Part shown: one piece after another, positions 1-9,793 of the stretch | Layout of the letters: each line of letters begins with the position of its first letter | Position numbering within the stretch: the first letter of the stretch is position 1 | Position numbers and translations under genes: made by a program | Source of the DNA: Rana temporaria | Taxonomy: Eukaryota; Chordata; Amphibia; Anura; Ranidae | Direction: 5' to 3' | DNA: 64,000 nt | Assembly (NCBI RefSeq): GCF_905171775.1 | Contig: NC_053489.1 | Location: 248,245,231 to 248,309,230 of the forward strand | The notes under the pieces: generated by a model | Database searches by the model: none | What the model was told of the DNA's origin: nothing | The model's input: the letters and a program-made list of their open reading frames with translations, nothing else

Positions 1-1021
1 AACCATTAGATTGCACCAATGTGATAATTACTATGTACACACAATAGATAATGAATGAAAATAGATATAAAAACCAAAACTATTGGTGCATGAAAAACAT
101 AGAAAAACAAATCTTTTTCAACTGAGTTCTGGCTGTTTATCGAGGACTTATATCCTGTGACTTGACTGTTCATTTCAACAGTAAAGTCAGAGAGAGCTAA
201 TCAATCTGCATTGTGTCTGTGTGTTATTTAAAGGTACATACAATATGTCTGAACCTAGAGTGTCAGGAGGGCTGGAAAGTTCACATGGTCAAAGTGGCGC
301 AGATGAACATGCAATTCTAAGCAACACCCAAGGGGGCAGTTTTACTTGTATAATCTCTGTACAAATACTGTTAGATCTACAAAAACTGTGTAATTTGAGG
401 ACTTACCTAATCTATAAAATAAAATATATCAGGCGGCTCTTGCAGTACATACTTGTTGGTAGATCTAAAGAAGATTGTATAAGCATATTATAACATGTGT
501 GGCGATCTTAAGAAATGCAATTGCTGTATGATGCCAATGTAAATGTTGCTAGCATTAAGGTGATACTACATTTTGGTCAAAAATCATCTGTTCACGTATG
601 CAAGTTAGCTCAAAAAAGTACATTTTGTTGCTCCCAGCCTCCTCCAAATCTTCATATTCTTTGTTTTTGCTGCTGCAATCTGACTTTTTGTTAGAGTGGG
701 GCATTCTCCATTGTCCCACTGCATGTAGAAACATTGTCATCCTTGCTCCTGAGATAGACTAAGAACTATGGGATTTGTAATGTGCATGGAGCAGTGAGCA
801 TGACTGCAACTAACAACTACTGCTTGTTCCAAACAATTGGTAGTGAGATTAAAAAAATGAGATTCTGGAGCTCAAAGAGAACTTAACAAGAAGGCAGAAA
901 AATAAATGATTTAATGTAAAAATAAAATAAAAAATTCAGGGCTATTAGGTAGTGGATGTGTATGAATTAATTTTGGAGAATAAGGATATCATTTACTGTT
1001 ACTTTATGGTTGCTGCAAATG
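1..1021. other. Intergenic, no recognised gene
   Basis: AT-rich sequence downstream of OR-A. Short open frames are present (for example 221-493 plus and 555-740 minus) but they show no recognisable domain, so I treat them as chance. No transposon end or tandem repeat stands out. Part of it may be the 3' untranslated region of OR-A, but no convincing polyadenylation site could be fixed. Confidence 0.5.
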
Positions 1022-1975
1022 TTAAGACCATTGTAAAGGTTGATTTTCTTTTGCTTTGTGAAGATTCAGAACCCTCCAGATTGCCTCCTTAACTTTATCA
1101 TTCCTCAGAGTGTATATAAATGGATTACTGAATGGTGACAAGATGCTGTTGAGAATGCTGATTACTTTATTTAAGTCATTCGAGACACTGCCAACTGTTC
1201 TTACATAAAGAAATATGACAGTTATATATAGCAATGTTACAGCAATAAAATGAGAGCTGCATGTGGAAAAGGCTTTCCTCTTTCCTGCTGAGGACTTGAT
1301 CTTCATTACTGTCGCAATGACAGAGCTATACGACACAAAAGTAACAAGAAATGATACTAAGACTATAGATGCTGCAAAAAATGTGAAGACTGTGTAAAAG
1401 AATGATGTGTCCGAACAGCTAATTTTGACCAACACGGAAGCTTCACAGAAGAAGTGATTGACCTCAAAGGGACCACAGAAAGACAGATTGGATAGTAATA
1501 GAATGGAATAGAGGAATACAAGGAAACCAATTACCCAGGATAGTAGAATCAAACAGAGACATGTCCGATGAGTGATTATGTTGTGGTATCTCAGTGGATG
1601 AGAAAGTGCCACGTACCGATCAACAGACATTAATGCCAACAGTGTAAACTCAACGTAGCCAAAGGACATGTAGAAATAAAGCTGCATGAAGCAGTTCTTA
1701 TGGGTTATGCTTCCATTGCCAGTGGCCATAATAATGAGGTACATAGGTACAGTGCTGGAGATAAAACCAATATCCTCAACTGCCAGGCTGCTTAGAAAAA
1801 AGTACATAGGAGTATGGAGAGACTTTTCGAGGCATATCACAATGAAGATGGTTATGTTGCCCAATATTGACGCAGCATAAACCAAAAGCAGCACCACAAA
1901 CACTGCACTCTGAATCCCAGAACTAAACTTAAATCCTGCTATAATAAACATGGTATGATTAGAAGAGAACATCAT
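1022..1975 (-). CDS. Olfactory receptor (OR-A), intact single coding exon
   Basis: A 317-residue seven-transmembrane odorant receptor, expected in the cilia membrane of olfactory neurons and coupled to Golf. Visible motifs are an N-glycosylation site NHT at residues 6-8, GN in TM1 (39-40), LHTPMYFF at 53-60, the disulfide cysteine C95, MSVDRYVALSHPLRY at 116-130, extracellular-loop cysteines C167, C177 and C187, KAFSTCSSH at 234-242 in TM6 and NPFIYTLRN at 284-292 in TM7. Length fits the family (about 310-330). The frame opens with two adjacent Met codons (1975 and 1972); either could start. Departures from consensus are SVDRY for AYDRY, ALSHP for AICHP and PFSNPFIY for PLLNPFIY. No stop or frameshift was seen. 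The single coding exon and the same-strand partner at 27.8 kb suggest an OR cluster. The family assignment is secure; the subfamily and ligand are unknown. Confidence 0.95.
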   Translation of the reverse strand: MMFSSNHTMFIIAGFKFSSGIQSAVFVVLLLVYAASILGNITIFIVICLEKSLHTPMYFFLSSLAVEDIGFISSTVPMYLIIMATGNGSITHKNCFMQLYFYMSFGYVEFTLLALMSVDRYVALSHPLRYHNIITHRTCLCLILLSWVIGFLVFLYSILLLSNLSFCGPFEVNHFFCEASVLVKISCSDTSFFYTVFTFFAASIVLVSFLVTFVSYSSVIATVMKIKSSAGKRKAFSTCSSHFIAVTLLYITVIFLYVRTVGSVSNDLNKVISILNSILSPFSNPFIYTLRNDKVKEAIWRVLNLHKAKENQPLQWS

Positions 1976-2471
1976 ACTTAATGCACAATATGTATTCAGG
2001 TGTTAAAAGAGTATCAACGTGGATGTCATTATTTATAACATGTGGGGCCAGGTGTTAACTGTAGCACTGTGTCTGCATATAATTCCCTAAGGATTTATTT
2101 TCTTTACAAGTTCAAATTCCCTTAAGAAAACGCATATCCCACCAGTAAATATTTTTTTTATCTAAAAATACATAGAAACCCTAATGATACGTTTCTAAAG
2201 ACATTGTGGACCATAAACAATTTTTTTTCATCTTTATTTCATCCATTGTTGCATATCAGCATCTTTACAGCCATATCCTGTCTAAATGCATGTTCCCCAG
2301 CAACTGCTATAGTTCATTTTTACAGATTTGATATGTGCTTTGACATAGCTGCCTGTAGTCTTCATTGGAAGAGCATGTGACAAGGTAACAATGTAGAAGA
2401 ACTATTTAGAGATGAGGACAGAGCACCATCACCCTATCACAGAAAGTGCCTGCACAAGGACCATCATAACT
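1976..2471. other. Upstream flank of OR-A, no recognised element
   Basis: AT-rich sequence directly upstream of OR-A. An acceptor-like AG lies just before the first Met, as expected for an OR coding exon preceded by non-coding exons. No promoter or transposon end could be supported. Confidence 0.35.
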
Positions 2472-2614
2472 AGGGATGAGCTCGATGTTCGGGTCGAACA
2501 TAAGTGTGACTCGAACATTGGGTGTTCGCCCGTTCGTCGAAAAATGAACATTATGGGGCGTTTGTGGCAAATTAGAGCGCCACAAAACGCCCCTTAATGC
2601 ACTGCGAGATCGCA

Positions 2615-2790
2615 TGGCTGTATGATGATTGGCCAAAGCATGCACCATGACCTGTATGCTTTGGCCACTCCCTGCACCCTCTGCTAAGAGAGTCATAATT
2701 GGCCAAAGGCAGGATGCCTTTGGCCAATCATGGCTCAGGAGGACAAAGTCCATGCCCCACACTATATAAGGCTGCCTGCACGTCGGCCCT
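2615..2790 (+). promoter_or_regulatory. Promoter-like leader of the hAT element (CCAAT boxes and TATA)
   Basis: Two inverted/direct copies of a TTGGCCAAT/ATTGGCCAAA block (around 2627-2637, 2697-2707 and 2718-2729) resemble NF-Y CCAAT boxes. They precede ACTATATAAGG at 2761-2771, a good TATA box. The block sits about 740 bp upstream of the first transposase-like codons. Activity is inferred only. Confidence 0.5.
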
Positions 2791-2872
2791 GTGTAGTGTG
2801 TTGTTGGCGTGGACGGAGAGATAGTCTTATTTAGATTTAGCAGGCAGGTTATTCAGTTAGCTGCAGTGTATT

Positions 2873-2874
<2 letters not shown>

Positions 2875-2929
<55 letters not shown>

Positions 2930-3084
2930 CATACACAGTGAGTCTCGTGTGTATATATACAGTATGTATGTATACTGCATCCAGTGTAGCCTACAGTATA
3001 TCTGACTGCAGGCCATTCCTGGTGTACTTTTTCTAATATACTTCAGGCGGTGTATTTAATATATATATATATACAGTCAGTCTC

Positions 3085-3171
<87 letters not shown>
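2875..3171. repeat. (TA)n microsatellite tracts
   Basis: Two long TA runs (about 2875-2925 and 3060-3170) separated by a duplicated segment containing CAGTGAGTCTCGT and a shared CTGCAGGCCATTCCTGGTGTAC block. This shows local tandem duplication inside the hAT leader. They are not coding, although open frames cross them. Confidence 0.9.
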
Positions 3172-3177
<6 letters not shown>

Positions 3178-3199
3178 TGCATCCAGTGTAGCCTATATC

Positions 3200-3490
3200 T
3201 GACTGCAGGCCATTCCTGGTGTACTTTTTCTAATCTACTTCTGGTAGTGTACACAGTACACAGAACAGTGCAGCCGTAGTGACTATTACACTTCTGGTGG
3301 TATACACAATACAGTGCACCTGTAGTGCACTTGCTACAAATTTTCTGGTGGTGTACACAGTCACAGTACATAATACAATGCAGCCGTTGTTGCTATTACA
3401 CTTCTGGTGGTGTACACAATACAGTGCACCGTAGTGCACTTGCTACTACTTTTCTGGTGGTGTACACAGTACACAATACAGTGTAGTGTG
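3200..3490 (+). repeat. Imperfect tandem repeat in the hAT leader
   Basis: Repeated blocks with CTTCTGGTGGTGTACACA, ACAATACAGTGCA and GTAGTGCACTTGCTAC recur three to four times with changes. The array lies between the TA tracts and the start of the transposase-like reading frame and probably belongs to the transposon leader. Confidence 0.7.
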
Positions 3491-3514
3491 GTGTTGCAAA
3501 ACAAAATTTATATA

Positions 3515-4884
3515 ACGTCCGGAAAGCCACCAAGGAGAGGCAGACACTCACAGGCCACTAAAAGACGGCAAGCAGGCTCTGTGTCTACAGTCAACAGTGC
3601 TAGTCATGGACACAGTGCATCCTCTGCACGTGGCCGTGGGGCACGCTTGTCCTATTTTTCTGCTGCTGGCTGTATTATTGAGCCATAATATGAGTTGGTG
3701 GAGTGAATAACAAAGCCATCCTCATCCTCCTCATTCTCTGTCACCCAGGCTCAGAGTAGTTTGCCTGCCAATGCAGCTGCCAAAGCAGCCTCTTCCATTG
3801 GCTCTTTGTCAACAGTCACTCCTTCCCTAGCCCCACCATCATCCACGGAGGAGTCCACCGAACTATTCAACCACACTGTCGGATACATGATGCTGGAGGA
3901 TGCGCAGCGATTTGAAGGATCCGATGATGGTACCCAGGTTGAGGAAGGGAGTAACGTGAGCCTAGAGAGAGGGGGTGCCCAAGAAGGACAAGAAACTGGC
4001 AGTCATGTTTCCCCAGCTGCAGCATACTGTCAAGTGACGAGCACGGAGGGGATGATGAGGTCACTGACTCTACTTGGGTGCTTGATAGAAGAGAGGAGGA
4101 GGAGGCACATCTCCAACGAGGCAGGATGCCCTCCAGGTGGCAGCTTAAGGGCAGCCACCCTATTGCATCACACCGCAGAGCTGGAGTCAGCAGGGGCAGG
4201 GCGCTGCTGACTCTGCGCTTATTTTGAAAAGTCCTTTGTTGTGGGCCTTTTTTGACACGTGTACAGCAGATTGCACCGTTGCTGTTTGCAACCTATGTCT
4301 GAAGCGGTTCAAACATGGCCAAAACAGCAGCGGCTTGGGCACCACATGCTTGACCAGACATATGATGACTTCCCATGCAGTCCGTTGGCAACAGAACTTG
4401 AAAGACCCACATCAAAACACAAGACGGACTTCTCCTTGCTCCTCATCTGGGATCTCCAACTCCACTCTAACTCCAGTCCGCTCAGAAACCTGCACTGAGA
4501 GGAAAAAAGGTATAGCAATAGGTGTCCCAAGTACTTGCGGCCAATCTGCTAGTGGTACACTAACATCCGATTTTAGCAGGCAAATTTTCCTACCCGAGTT
4601 GCTAAACCGTCGTAAGAAAATTCGGTCCCAGCCATCCACATGCTCAGCGTCTGAATGCTAGCTTGGCCAAATTGCTAGCACTGCAACTGCTGCCTTTTCA
4701 GCTGGTAGACTCTGCCCTTTTTTTGTACAATGTGCAGTACCTCAGTGGCAGGTTCCCAAATGCCATTTCTTTTCACGGAAGGCTCTCTACCGGCATGTGG
4801 AAGGCAATGTCTTGGCCTCATTGGGCGGTCAGCAGTAAGGTGCATATTACCGCTGACTCATGGTCCAGCAGGCATGGACAGTGA
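3515..4884 (+). pseudogene. hAT transposase pseudogene (BED zinc finger, ZBED-like)
   Basis: Remnants of one transposase spread over three frames. 3515-4210 gives a Ser/Ala/Gly-rich then acidic N-terminal region with two early stops (3686 and near 3710). 4224-4661 carries a BED-type finger: VCNLC, then SGLGTTCLTRHMMTSH with its two His. 4651-4884 continues with LNASLAKLLALQLLPFQLVD and a KVHITADSW block that is typical of the beginning of the hAT catalytic domain (first acidic residue region). Frameshifts lie near 4215-4245 and just before 4651, and a TGA ends the last block at 4884. The likely original start codon is ACG at 3515. The catalytic C-terminal half and dimerisation region are missing, so it cannot encode active transposase. 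Confidence 0.75.
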
Positions 4885-4909
4885 TGGCTGAGGGACTTGT
4901 GGAAATCGC

Positions 4910-5034
4910 TGGATAGAGGCTTAGGTAAGTATTAGGTAGGGGCCTGGGGGGGCTGCTGCACACAGAAGGTGTTTTATCTTAATCCATAGAATGTATTTAA
5001 ATAAAAAAACCTTCTGCCTTTACAATCACTTTAA
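4910..5034. mobile_element. Right-end fragment of a TTAA-type element
   Basis: The stretch ending CTTCTGCCTTTACAATCACTTTAA matches the ends of other TTAA-flanked elements in the window (for example 17111-17126 and 37580-37600). It abuts the truncated hAT coding region without a left end, marking a rearranged junction. Confidence 0.5.
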
Positions 5035-5601
5035 CTGCAGTATAGAAAAAGCAGGTCCCTTGCCATGTTAGACAGCAATGTGTGTCAGAGCTCTGTAAAT
5101 TGTAGAACGGAATGAACAGAAATATAAATCCATTATGAGGTAAAATAACCCCATCTGCATATTTTATTGCATGCAGGTTAGCGCACAAAATCAAATAAAT
5201 AAAAAAACCTAGCTTTGGAAGCCATGTGCACTTGACTTGATTTTTATTGAACAGTGAATGCTGGCTCCCAAAAATTCAGTTAAAGATACAGTTTAATATA
5301 CTGTACATTTGCTTTGTTAGAAAAGAATGATATAGAATGTGCTAGATCCTAACGTAAGCCATACTGAAAATGGGATGTTTTATTGTGATTGTCTGTGAAT
5401 GATTTCACCTTCTACTGTATATAGTCAAATTGTTGCTGAATTTTAATGCATTCATTTCATGCAAGCAGTTTCATCATCTGAACATGTACCTACAGGCAGT
5501 CCCAGAGATACATACATCTGACTTCAAATCATACCTACAAATGAATGGAGACAACAGGAAGTGAGAGGAAATCTATCCATAGGAAGGGAAATTCACACCT
5601 G
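5035..5601. other. Unassigned sequence
   Basis: AT-rich sequence without a recognisable gene, TIR or tandem repeat. Short open frames are considered chance. Confidence 0.4.
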
Positions 5602-5731
5602 TGAGGCCTCGTACAGACGAGAGGATATCCGCTGGAAACGGTCCGCCGGACCGTTTCCAGCGGATAAATCCTCTGGCGGATTTGGATCTGATGGCTGTAC
5701 ACACCATCAGATCGAAAATCCCCGTGGAATA

Positions 5732-6728
5732 TGTAGCGCTCACCCCCGAAGGAGCCGCTGAATTATCGGGTCTTCTGTCTCACCTCTGTGACACACCACA
5801 AACAATGAATCCACAGCACACCAGCACACCTTGTGAAGTTTTATAACAGATTTAATGACTGTGGGATAGAGCAAAAGCCCTTAATGTCTCCCCACTCTAA
5901 TATAATACAACTAATAACAGAATGAGATAATACGTTTAGATTGAATGCGATGAACAGTAATATATCTATATACTTAGCAGTATCGACCCCACCCTAAACT
6001 ACTGGCCAGTAGTACTGTCCTAGGCTAGCCAACGTTGGGGCCCTGGATGTATGACAGTTGTAGGAAATACACTTGTTGCAATGGCCAAAGGCCGCTCACC
6101 ACTTCCAATGTCTCTTTGGGAAAGGAGGATGGTTGTCTGCGGAAGCGAGTGTCCCTCTTTCCTCAGACCGACGTCTGTGAAATGGATGCAGTCTTTTAAA
6201 GCCTCCGGCAGGACATCTCAGATCGTCTAGGGGCCGTCTGGGGAATCTGGCAATAACCTCCGTCAGCTGTACTCACTCAGTTGGGCAGGCTGGATTACTC
6301 CGGTGGCTGGATCGGCCCTGCGACCAGGCCTCAGTTCGATCGCTCAAAACACAGTCTCTCTCTGTTTCAGTAGACGAACATCAGTCTCTCCAAGAACTAT
6401 AGCATAGAGCCTGTGTCTCAGTGGCAAACACACAGCTCTGACACAAGCTGTCTTAAATCACTCTGTGATGCAGATCTGTGTTCCCTGGTCACTGTTCCAG
6501 ACTCCCTCTCCTCACTACTTCCTCCTGACTCCCCTCTCTCCTGGAACTTCCTGTCTCCAAGCCTCCTGGGAAAAATGCAGTTATCCAGCCCCTTGCTGTA
6601 GAAATGTATCTCTATGTCTGTTCTGTACTGCAGCCTCCAAATATGTGCTCTCTGGCTCCACCTGCTGCAATATATATATATATATATCTACATCCTCTTA
6701 AATGGCTGAAAATCACAACAGGGCTACA
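5732..6728 (-). repeat. 3' LTR (997 bp)
   Basis: Direct repeat of 8440-9434. By eye the only differences are C6235 against G8943 and a TA run two bases longer. In the element's orientation a TTATAAAAC TATA-like site lies at 5846-5838, about 110 bp before the LTR end. Short coding frames over 6413-6701 are shadows present in both LTRs. Confidence 0.95.
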
Positions 6729-6742
6729 TTCTCCCCCTACTT
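6729..6742 (-). promoter_or_regulatory. Polypurine tract of the LTR element
   Basis: Read on the minus strand, AAGTAGGGGGAGAA directly precedes the 3' LTR start TGTAGCCC. This is the expected position and composition for the plus-strand DNA primer of an LTR retroelement. Confidence 0.85.
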
Positions 6743-7056
6743 AAAGTCTTTGGGGTCCCCCCCAAAGGGTAAACTGTATTTGTAAGTTCTACAGACAATA
6801 TATACAGTATGAAAGGCACATATAAAGTTTATACTAGACCATCTGAATACCTTTACTGCGCATAGATAGATGCAGTCTATGACAACGTCTAGCAAGTGGA
6901 GGGGGCAGAGGAACACTCCACCAAGGTGTGCTGATGGTCGGGATTGGACACAAGTCCTTTGCGTAGCAGGTGAGGCTCTGGGTAAAGACTTGGGCCTCTT
7001 ATTGGTATCCTGGGAATCAGAGCAGTCTTCAGTAGTTGGGCACCCAGTTTGCTCCC
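6743..7056 (-). other. Post-gag interior of the LTR element, pol missing
   Basis: Only about 310 bp separate the gag stop from the polypurine tract. A second minus-strand frame (7153-6737) overlaps the end of gag but shows no DTG/DSG protease motif, YXDD motif or integrase motif. This could be the scar of an internal deletion of pol or sequence kept for packaging. Confidence 0.7.
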
Positions 7057-8370
7057 TCACTGGGGCCCTCTGTAGTTTCCCGCCGGTCGATAACTTCCTC
7101 TTGAATTCGATGGGCTCGGACAGGTATTTCGGTAATGACCCACTCCTCCGCAATTATAGCAGATGTTTGACGGTTTCTTGATAGGCACCACCTGAGTAGT
7201 AGATTCAGGAACTGGTTCTGAAGTGACTTTTTCAAGGGGCGACTTGACACCTGCAGACAATAGGGTTAGCATTTGCATCAGCTGGGAAACTTGAGCCTTT
7301 AATTGCTCCACTTCTGAATTCCCATTCGACACATTGAGCGTTCGAACCTCAGCAGGAAATGAAAATCCTGAGCCCTTCTTTTTCTCCTCTAGGATAGCCT
7401 CTTCCTCCCTTACCATCTTAATGAGATCAGAGTATTGCAAAGAGGTACCCCCTTGTAAGGTCTTCAACTGGATCCAGATGGGATCGGAACTCAGAGCGCC
7501 TCTCAGGATCTGTTTCATTCTAACTTGATCCATATCCCTGGCTTCTATTCCTTTCTTTAGTACAATCTGGTATAGCATTTTGTTTAGTCGTCGAATATAC
7601 TCGGAAAGCTGCTCATTTTCCCGTTGAAACATGTGTTCAAATAGGAAGATTAGATCTGTAGCTTTCTCTGTGCGCCCAAACTCATCTTGTAGCATGCGAA
7701 GATAGTCATATGCTGTACAAGACTCCTGACTGAATTTCAAATTTCGGATGGCTTCTGCTGCAACGCCTTTCAGACTTTCAGTAATGCGTTGTTTCTTTTG
7801 AGCCTCTGGAACATCCCATTCTTCCAGTGCTTGCATAGCCTGTTCCATCCAGGTTTCATACTCTTCTTCTCCAGGAGGTACAGGCTGCACTCCAGAAAAA
7901 ATTCTCAACTTCCTGTAGCCATAGTTCACAGATGGCGAGGACATTTTTCTAACGCTCTCTACCAGTTTTCCTATGTCCATGAAGAAGGAAGCTGGGGGGT
8001 AGTTAGTGGTTGGTACAGAAGTGGTAGTTACTTCCACTGTGTCTGACATGGCCTGGCTTGGTCCCTCCAGACAACTTGCTGAGGTGAGTAGAGGGAATAA
8101 CCGTGCTTTAACTTCTCCGGCTAGCTGGATGCTATCACCCTGGAAGCAGGTTGGGACTCCTTTCTTCCATTCTAGTAGGGCATAGGTATGGGAGACTTTT
8201 TGATCTATTTTCGTGTCTATTACAAACACTTTCTGGTCAGGTGCTAGTGTAGTTACTGCTTGACGGATCTGTTCCTCTGTCCATTTGTCAGCAGGAATGT
8301 CCATTACTATACTCAGCCCTAATTGGCCATTTTGTTCTTTGCACCACTCTGCTGCGGTGTTTGGATCCAT
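7057..8370 (-). CDS. gag: PNMA-like Gag polyprotein of the LTR element, intact
   Basis: 437 residues with an ATG start at 8370 and a TGA stop at 7057. Residues about 8-90 (AEWCKEQ..., DIPADKWTEEQI, YALLEW) resemble the RRM-like N-terminal domain of PNMA proteins. Residues about 155-245 (YRKLRIFSGVQPVPPGEEEY, then the WMEQAMQALEEWDVPEA block) match the PNMA/Ty3 capsid N-terminal lobe. Residues about 245-330 (FLFEHMFQRENEQLSEYIRRL) match the C-terminal lobe. A Lys/Glu-rich helix follows near 325-375, and a CCHC knuckle C-X2-C-X4-H-X4-C lies at 404-417 (CYNCGGVGHYRNTC). No stop or frameshift interrupts it. Known role: capsid assembly and RNA packaging. It is the only gene of the element. Family relatives were domesticated in mammals as PNMA genes; this copy is between LTRs, so it is a transposon gene. 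Expression is unknown. Confidence 0.9.
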   Translation of the reverse strand: MDPNTAAEWCKEQNGQLGLSIVMDIPADKWTEEQIRQAVTTLAPDQKVFVIDTKIDQKVSHTYALLEWKKGVPTCFQGDSIQLAGEVKARLFPLLTSASCLEGPSQAMSDTVEVTTTSVPTTNYPPASFFMDIGKLVESVRKMSSPSVNYGYRKLRIFSGVQPVPPGEEEYETWMEQAMQALEEWDVPEAQKKQRITESLKGVAAEAIRNLKFSQESCTAYDYLRMLQDEFGRTEKATDLIFLFEHMFQRENEQLSEYIRRLNKMLYQIVLKKGIEARDMDQVRMKQILRGALSSDPIWIQLKTLQGGTSLQYSDLIKMVREEEAILEEKKKGSGFSFPAEVRTLNVSNGNSEVEQLKAQVSQLMQMLTLLSAGVKSPLEKVTSEPVPESTTQVVPIKKPSNICYNCGGVGHYRNTCPSPSNSRGSYRPAGNYRGPQ

Positions 8371-8418
8371 TGCTGGCTCGTTTGTGCGGTTATCACTTTG
8401 CGAGAGGTATCAGAAGAA

Positions 8419-8437
8419 ATCCCGGACGAGCACCCCA
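8419..8437 (-). promoter_or_regulatory. Primer-binding site, tRNA-Pro-like
   Basis: Two bases inside the 5' LTR, the minus strand reads TGGGGTGCTCGTCCGGGAT. This matches the complement of the tRNA-Pro 3' end (TGGGGGCTCGTCCGGGAT) apart from one extra T. The position, the leading TGG and the match support a functional or recently functional primer site. Confidence 0.85.
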
Positions 8438-8439
8438 CG

Positions 8440-9434
8440 TGTAGCGCTCACCCCCGAAGGAGCCGCTGAATTATCGGGTCTTCTGTCTCACCTCTGTGAC
8501 ACACCACAAACAATGAATCCACAGCACACCAGCACACCTTGTGAAGTTTTATAACAGATTTAATGACTGTGGGATAGAGCAAAAGCCCTTAATGTCTCCC
8601 CACTCTAATATAATACAACTAATAACAGAATGAGATAATACGTTTAGATTGAATGCGATGAACAGTAATATATCTATATACTTAGCAGTATCGACCCCAC
8701 CCTAAACTACTGGCCAGTAGTACTGTCCTAGGCTAGCCAACGTTGGGGCCCTGGATGTATGACAGTTGTAGGAAATACACTTGTTGCAATGGCCAAAGGC
8801 CGCTCACCACTTCCAATGTCTCTTTGGGAAAGGAGGATGGTTGTCTGCGGAAGCGAGTGTCCCTCTTTCCTCAGACCGACGTCTGTGAAATGGATGCAGT
8901 CTTTTAAAGCCTCCGGCAGGACATCTCAGATCGTCTAGGGGCGGTCTGGGGAATCTGGCAATAACCTCCGTCAGCTGTACTCACTCAGTTGGGCAGGCTG
9001 GATTACTCCGGTGGCTGGATCGGCCCTGCGACCAGGCCTCAGTTCGATCGCTCAAAACACAGTCTCTCTCTGTTTCAGTAGACGAACATCAGTCTCTCCA
9101 AGAACTATAGCATAGAGCCTGTGTCTCAGTGGCAAACACACAGCTCTGACACAAGCTGTCTTAAATCACTCTGTGATGCAGATCTGTGTTCCCTGGTCAC
9201 TGTTCCAGACTCCCTCTCCTCACTACTTCCTCCTGACTCCCCTCTCTCCTGGAACTTCCTGTCTCCAAGCCTCCTGGGAAAAATGCAGTTATCCAGCCCC
9301 TTGCTGTAGAAATGTATCTCTATGTCTGTTCTGTACTGCAGCCTCCAAATATGTGCTCTCTGGCTCCACCTGCTGCAATATATATATATATATCTACATC
9401 CTCTTAAATGGCTGAAAATCACAACAGGGCTACA
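8440..9434 (-). repeat. 5' LTR (995 bp)
   Basis: Partner of 5732-6728 and nearly identical to it. In the minus orientation it lies upstream of the primer site and gag. The TATA-like TTATAAAAC motif lies about 110 bp from its inner edge and is the likely promoter. Confidence 0.95.
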
Positions 9435-9793
9435 AATACATCCGCAGTGACGTGGCCGCGCCGTCGCCACGACGATGACGCGGCGACGTGCGCGACCCTG
9501 GAAGGTAAATACTTTCACGCATGCGTCGAATCATTACGACGCATGCGAGGGATGAGAGCGGACGGACTGATCCGGTGAGTCTGTACAGACGACCGGATCA
9601 GTCCGCTGGACTGGATTCCAGCGGATATATTTCTTAGCATGCTAAGAAATTTTTATCTGCTGGGAATCTGTCGGCTGGATTTTTATCCGCTGGGAAATGT
9701 CCGCTAGGCCGTACACACGACCGGATCTATCTGCTGGAACTGATCCGCGGATCAATCCCAGCGGATAGATTCGGTCGTGTGTACGGGGCCTGA

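Larger units (their letters stand above)
2472..4909 (+). mobile_element. Decayed hAT transposon, 5' part only
   Basis: Starts near TAGGGATGAGCTCGATGTTC, a terminus type I associate with frog hAT-like repeats. It holds a promoter-like leader, two (TA)n tracts, a tandemly repeated TTCTGGTGGTGTACACAGT block and then a BED-finger transposase pseudogene. The element stops abruptly near 4909, where the right end of a TTAA-type element begins, so its 3' half and right terminus are missing. No target duplication could be found. The superfamily call rests on the coding remnants. Confidence 0.7.
5732..9434 (-). mobile_element. Gag-only Ty3-type LTR retrotransposon, structurally complete and recent
   Basis: A 3703-bp element on the minus strand: LTR 8440-9434 (5'), interior 6729-8439, LTR 5732-6728 (3'). 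The two LTRs begin TGTAGCGC and end GGGCTACA on the plus strand and differ by one substitution plus 2 bp of TA repeat. AATA is duplicated at both flanks (5728-5731, 9435-9438). A primer-binding site next to the 5' LTR, a purine-rich tract next to the 3' LTR and one intact gag are present, but only about 330 bp follow gag. No protease, reverse transcriptase, RNase H or integrase motif exists. It is therefore non-autonomous and must borrow pol from a relative. It inserted into the TIR element at 5605-9790. Confidence 0.93.
5605..9790. mobile_element. TIR element (GGCCTCGTACA... type) split by the LTR retrotransposon
   Basis: The left end GGCCTCGTACAGACGAG (5605) and right end TCGTGTGTACGGGGCC (to 9790) are inverted repeats, flanked on both sides by TGA (5602-5604 and 9791-9793). 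About 480 bp of the element remains around the 3.7-kb LTR insertion at 5728-9438. The interior is GC-rich and internally palindromic, with repeated CCAGCGGAT/ATCCGCTGG blocks. Similar termini occur at 19548, 22568 and 32305. The 3-bp duplications suggest PIF/Harbinger mobilisation, which is inferred. Confidence 0.75.

Noticed and set aside
221..493. 90-residue plus-strand frame near the window start
   Set aside because: No recognisable domain, low-complexity end and no supporting splice or promoter context.
6737..7153. Possible pol start overlapping gag in another frame
   Set aside because: No protease or reverse transcriptase motif, and the frame ends in the polypurine tract; kept only as post-gag remnant.
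5732..9434. Domesticated PNMA host gene
   Set aside because: It has nearly identical flanking LTRs, a primer site and a target duplication, so it is a transposon copy.
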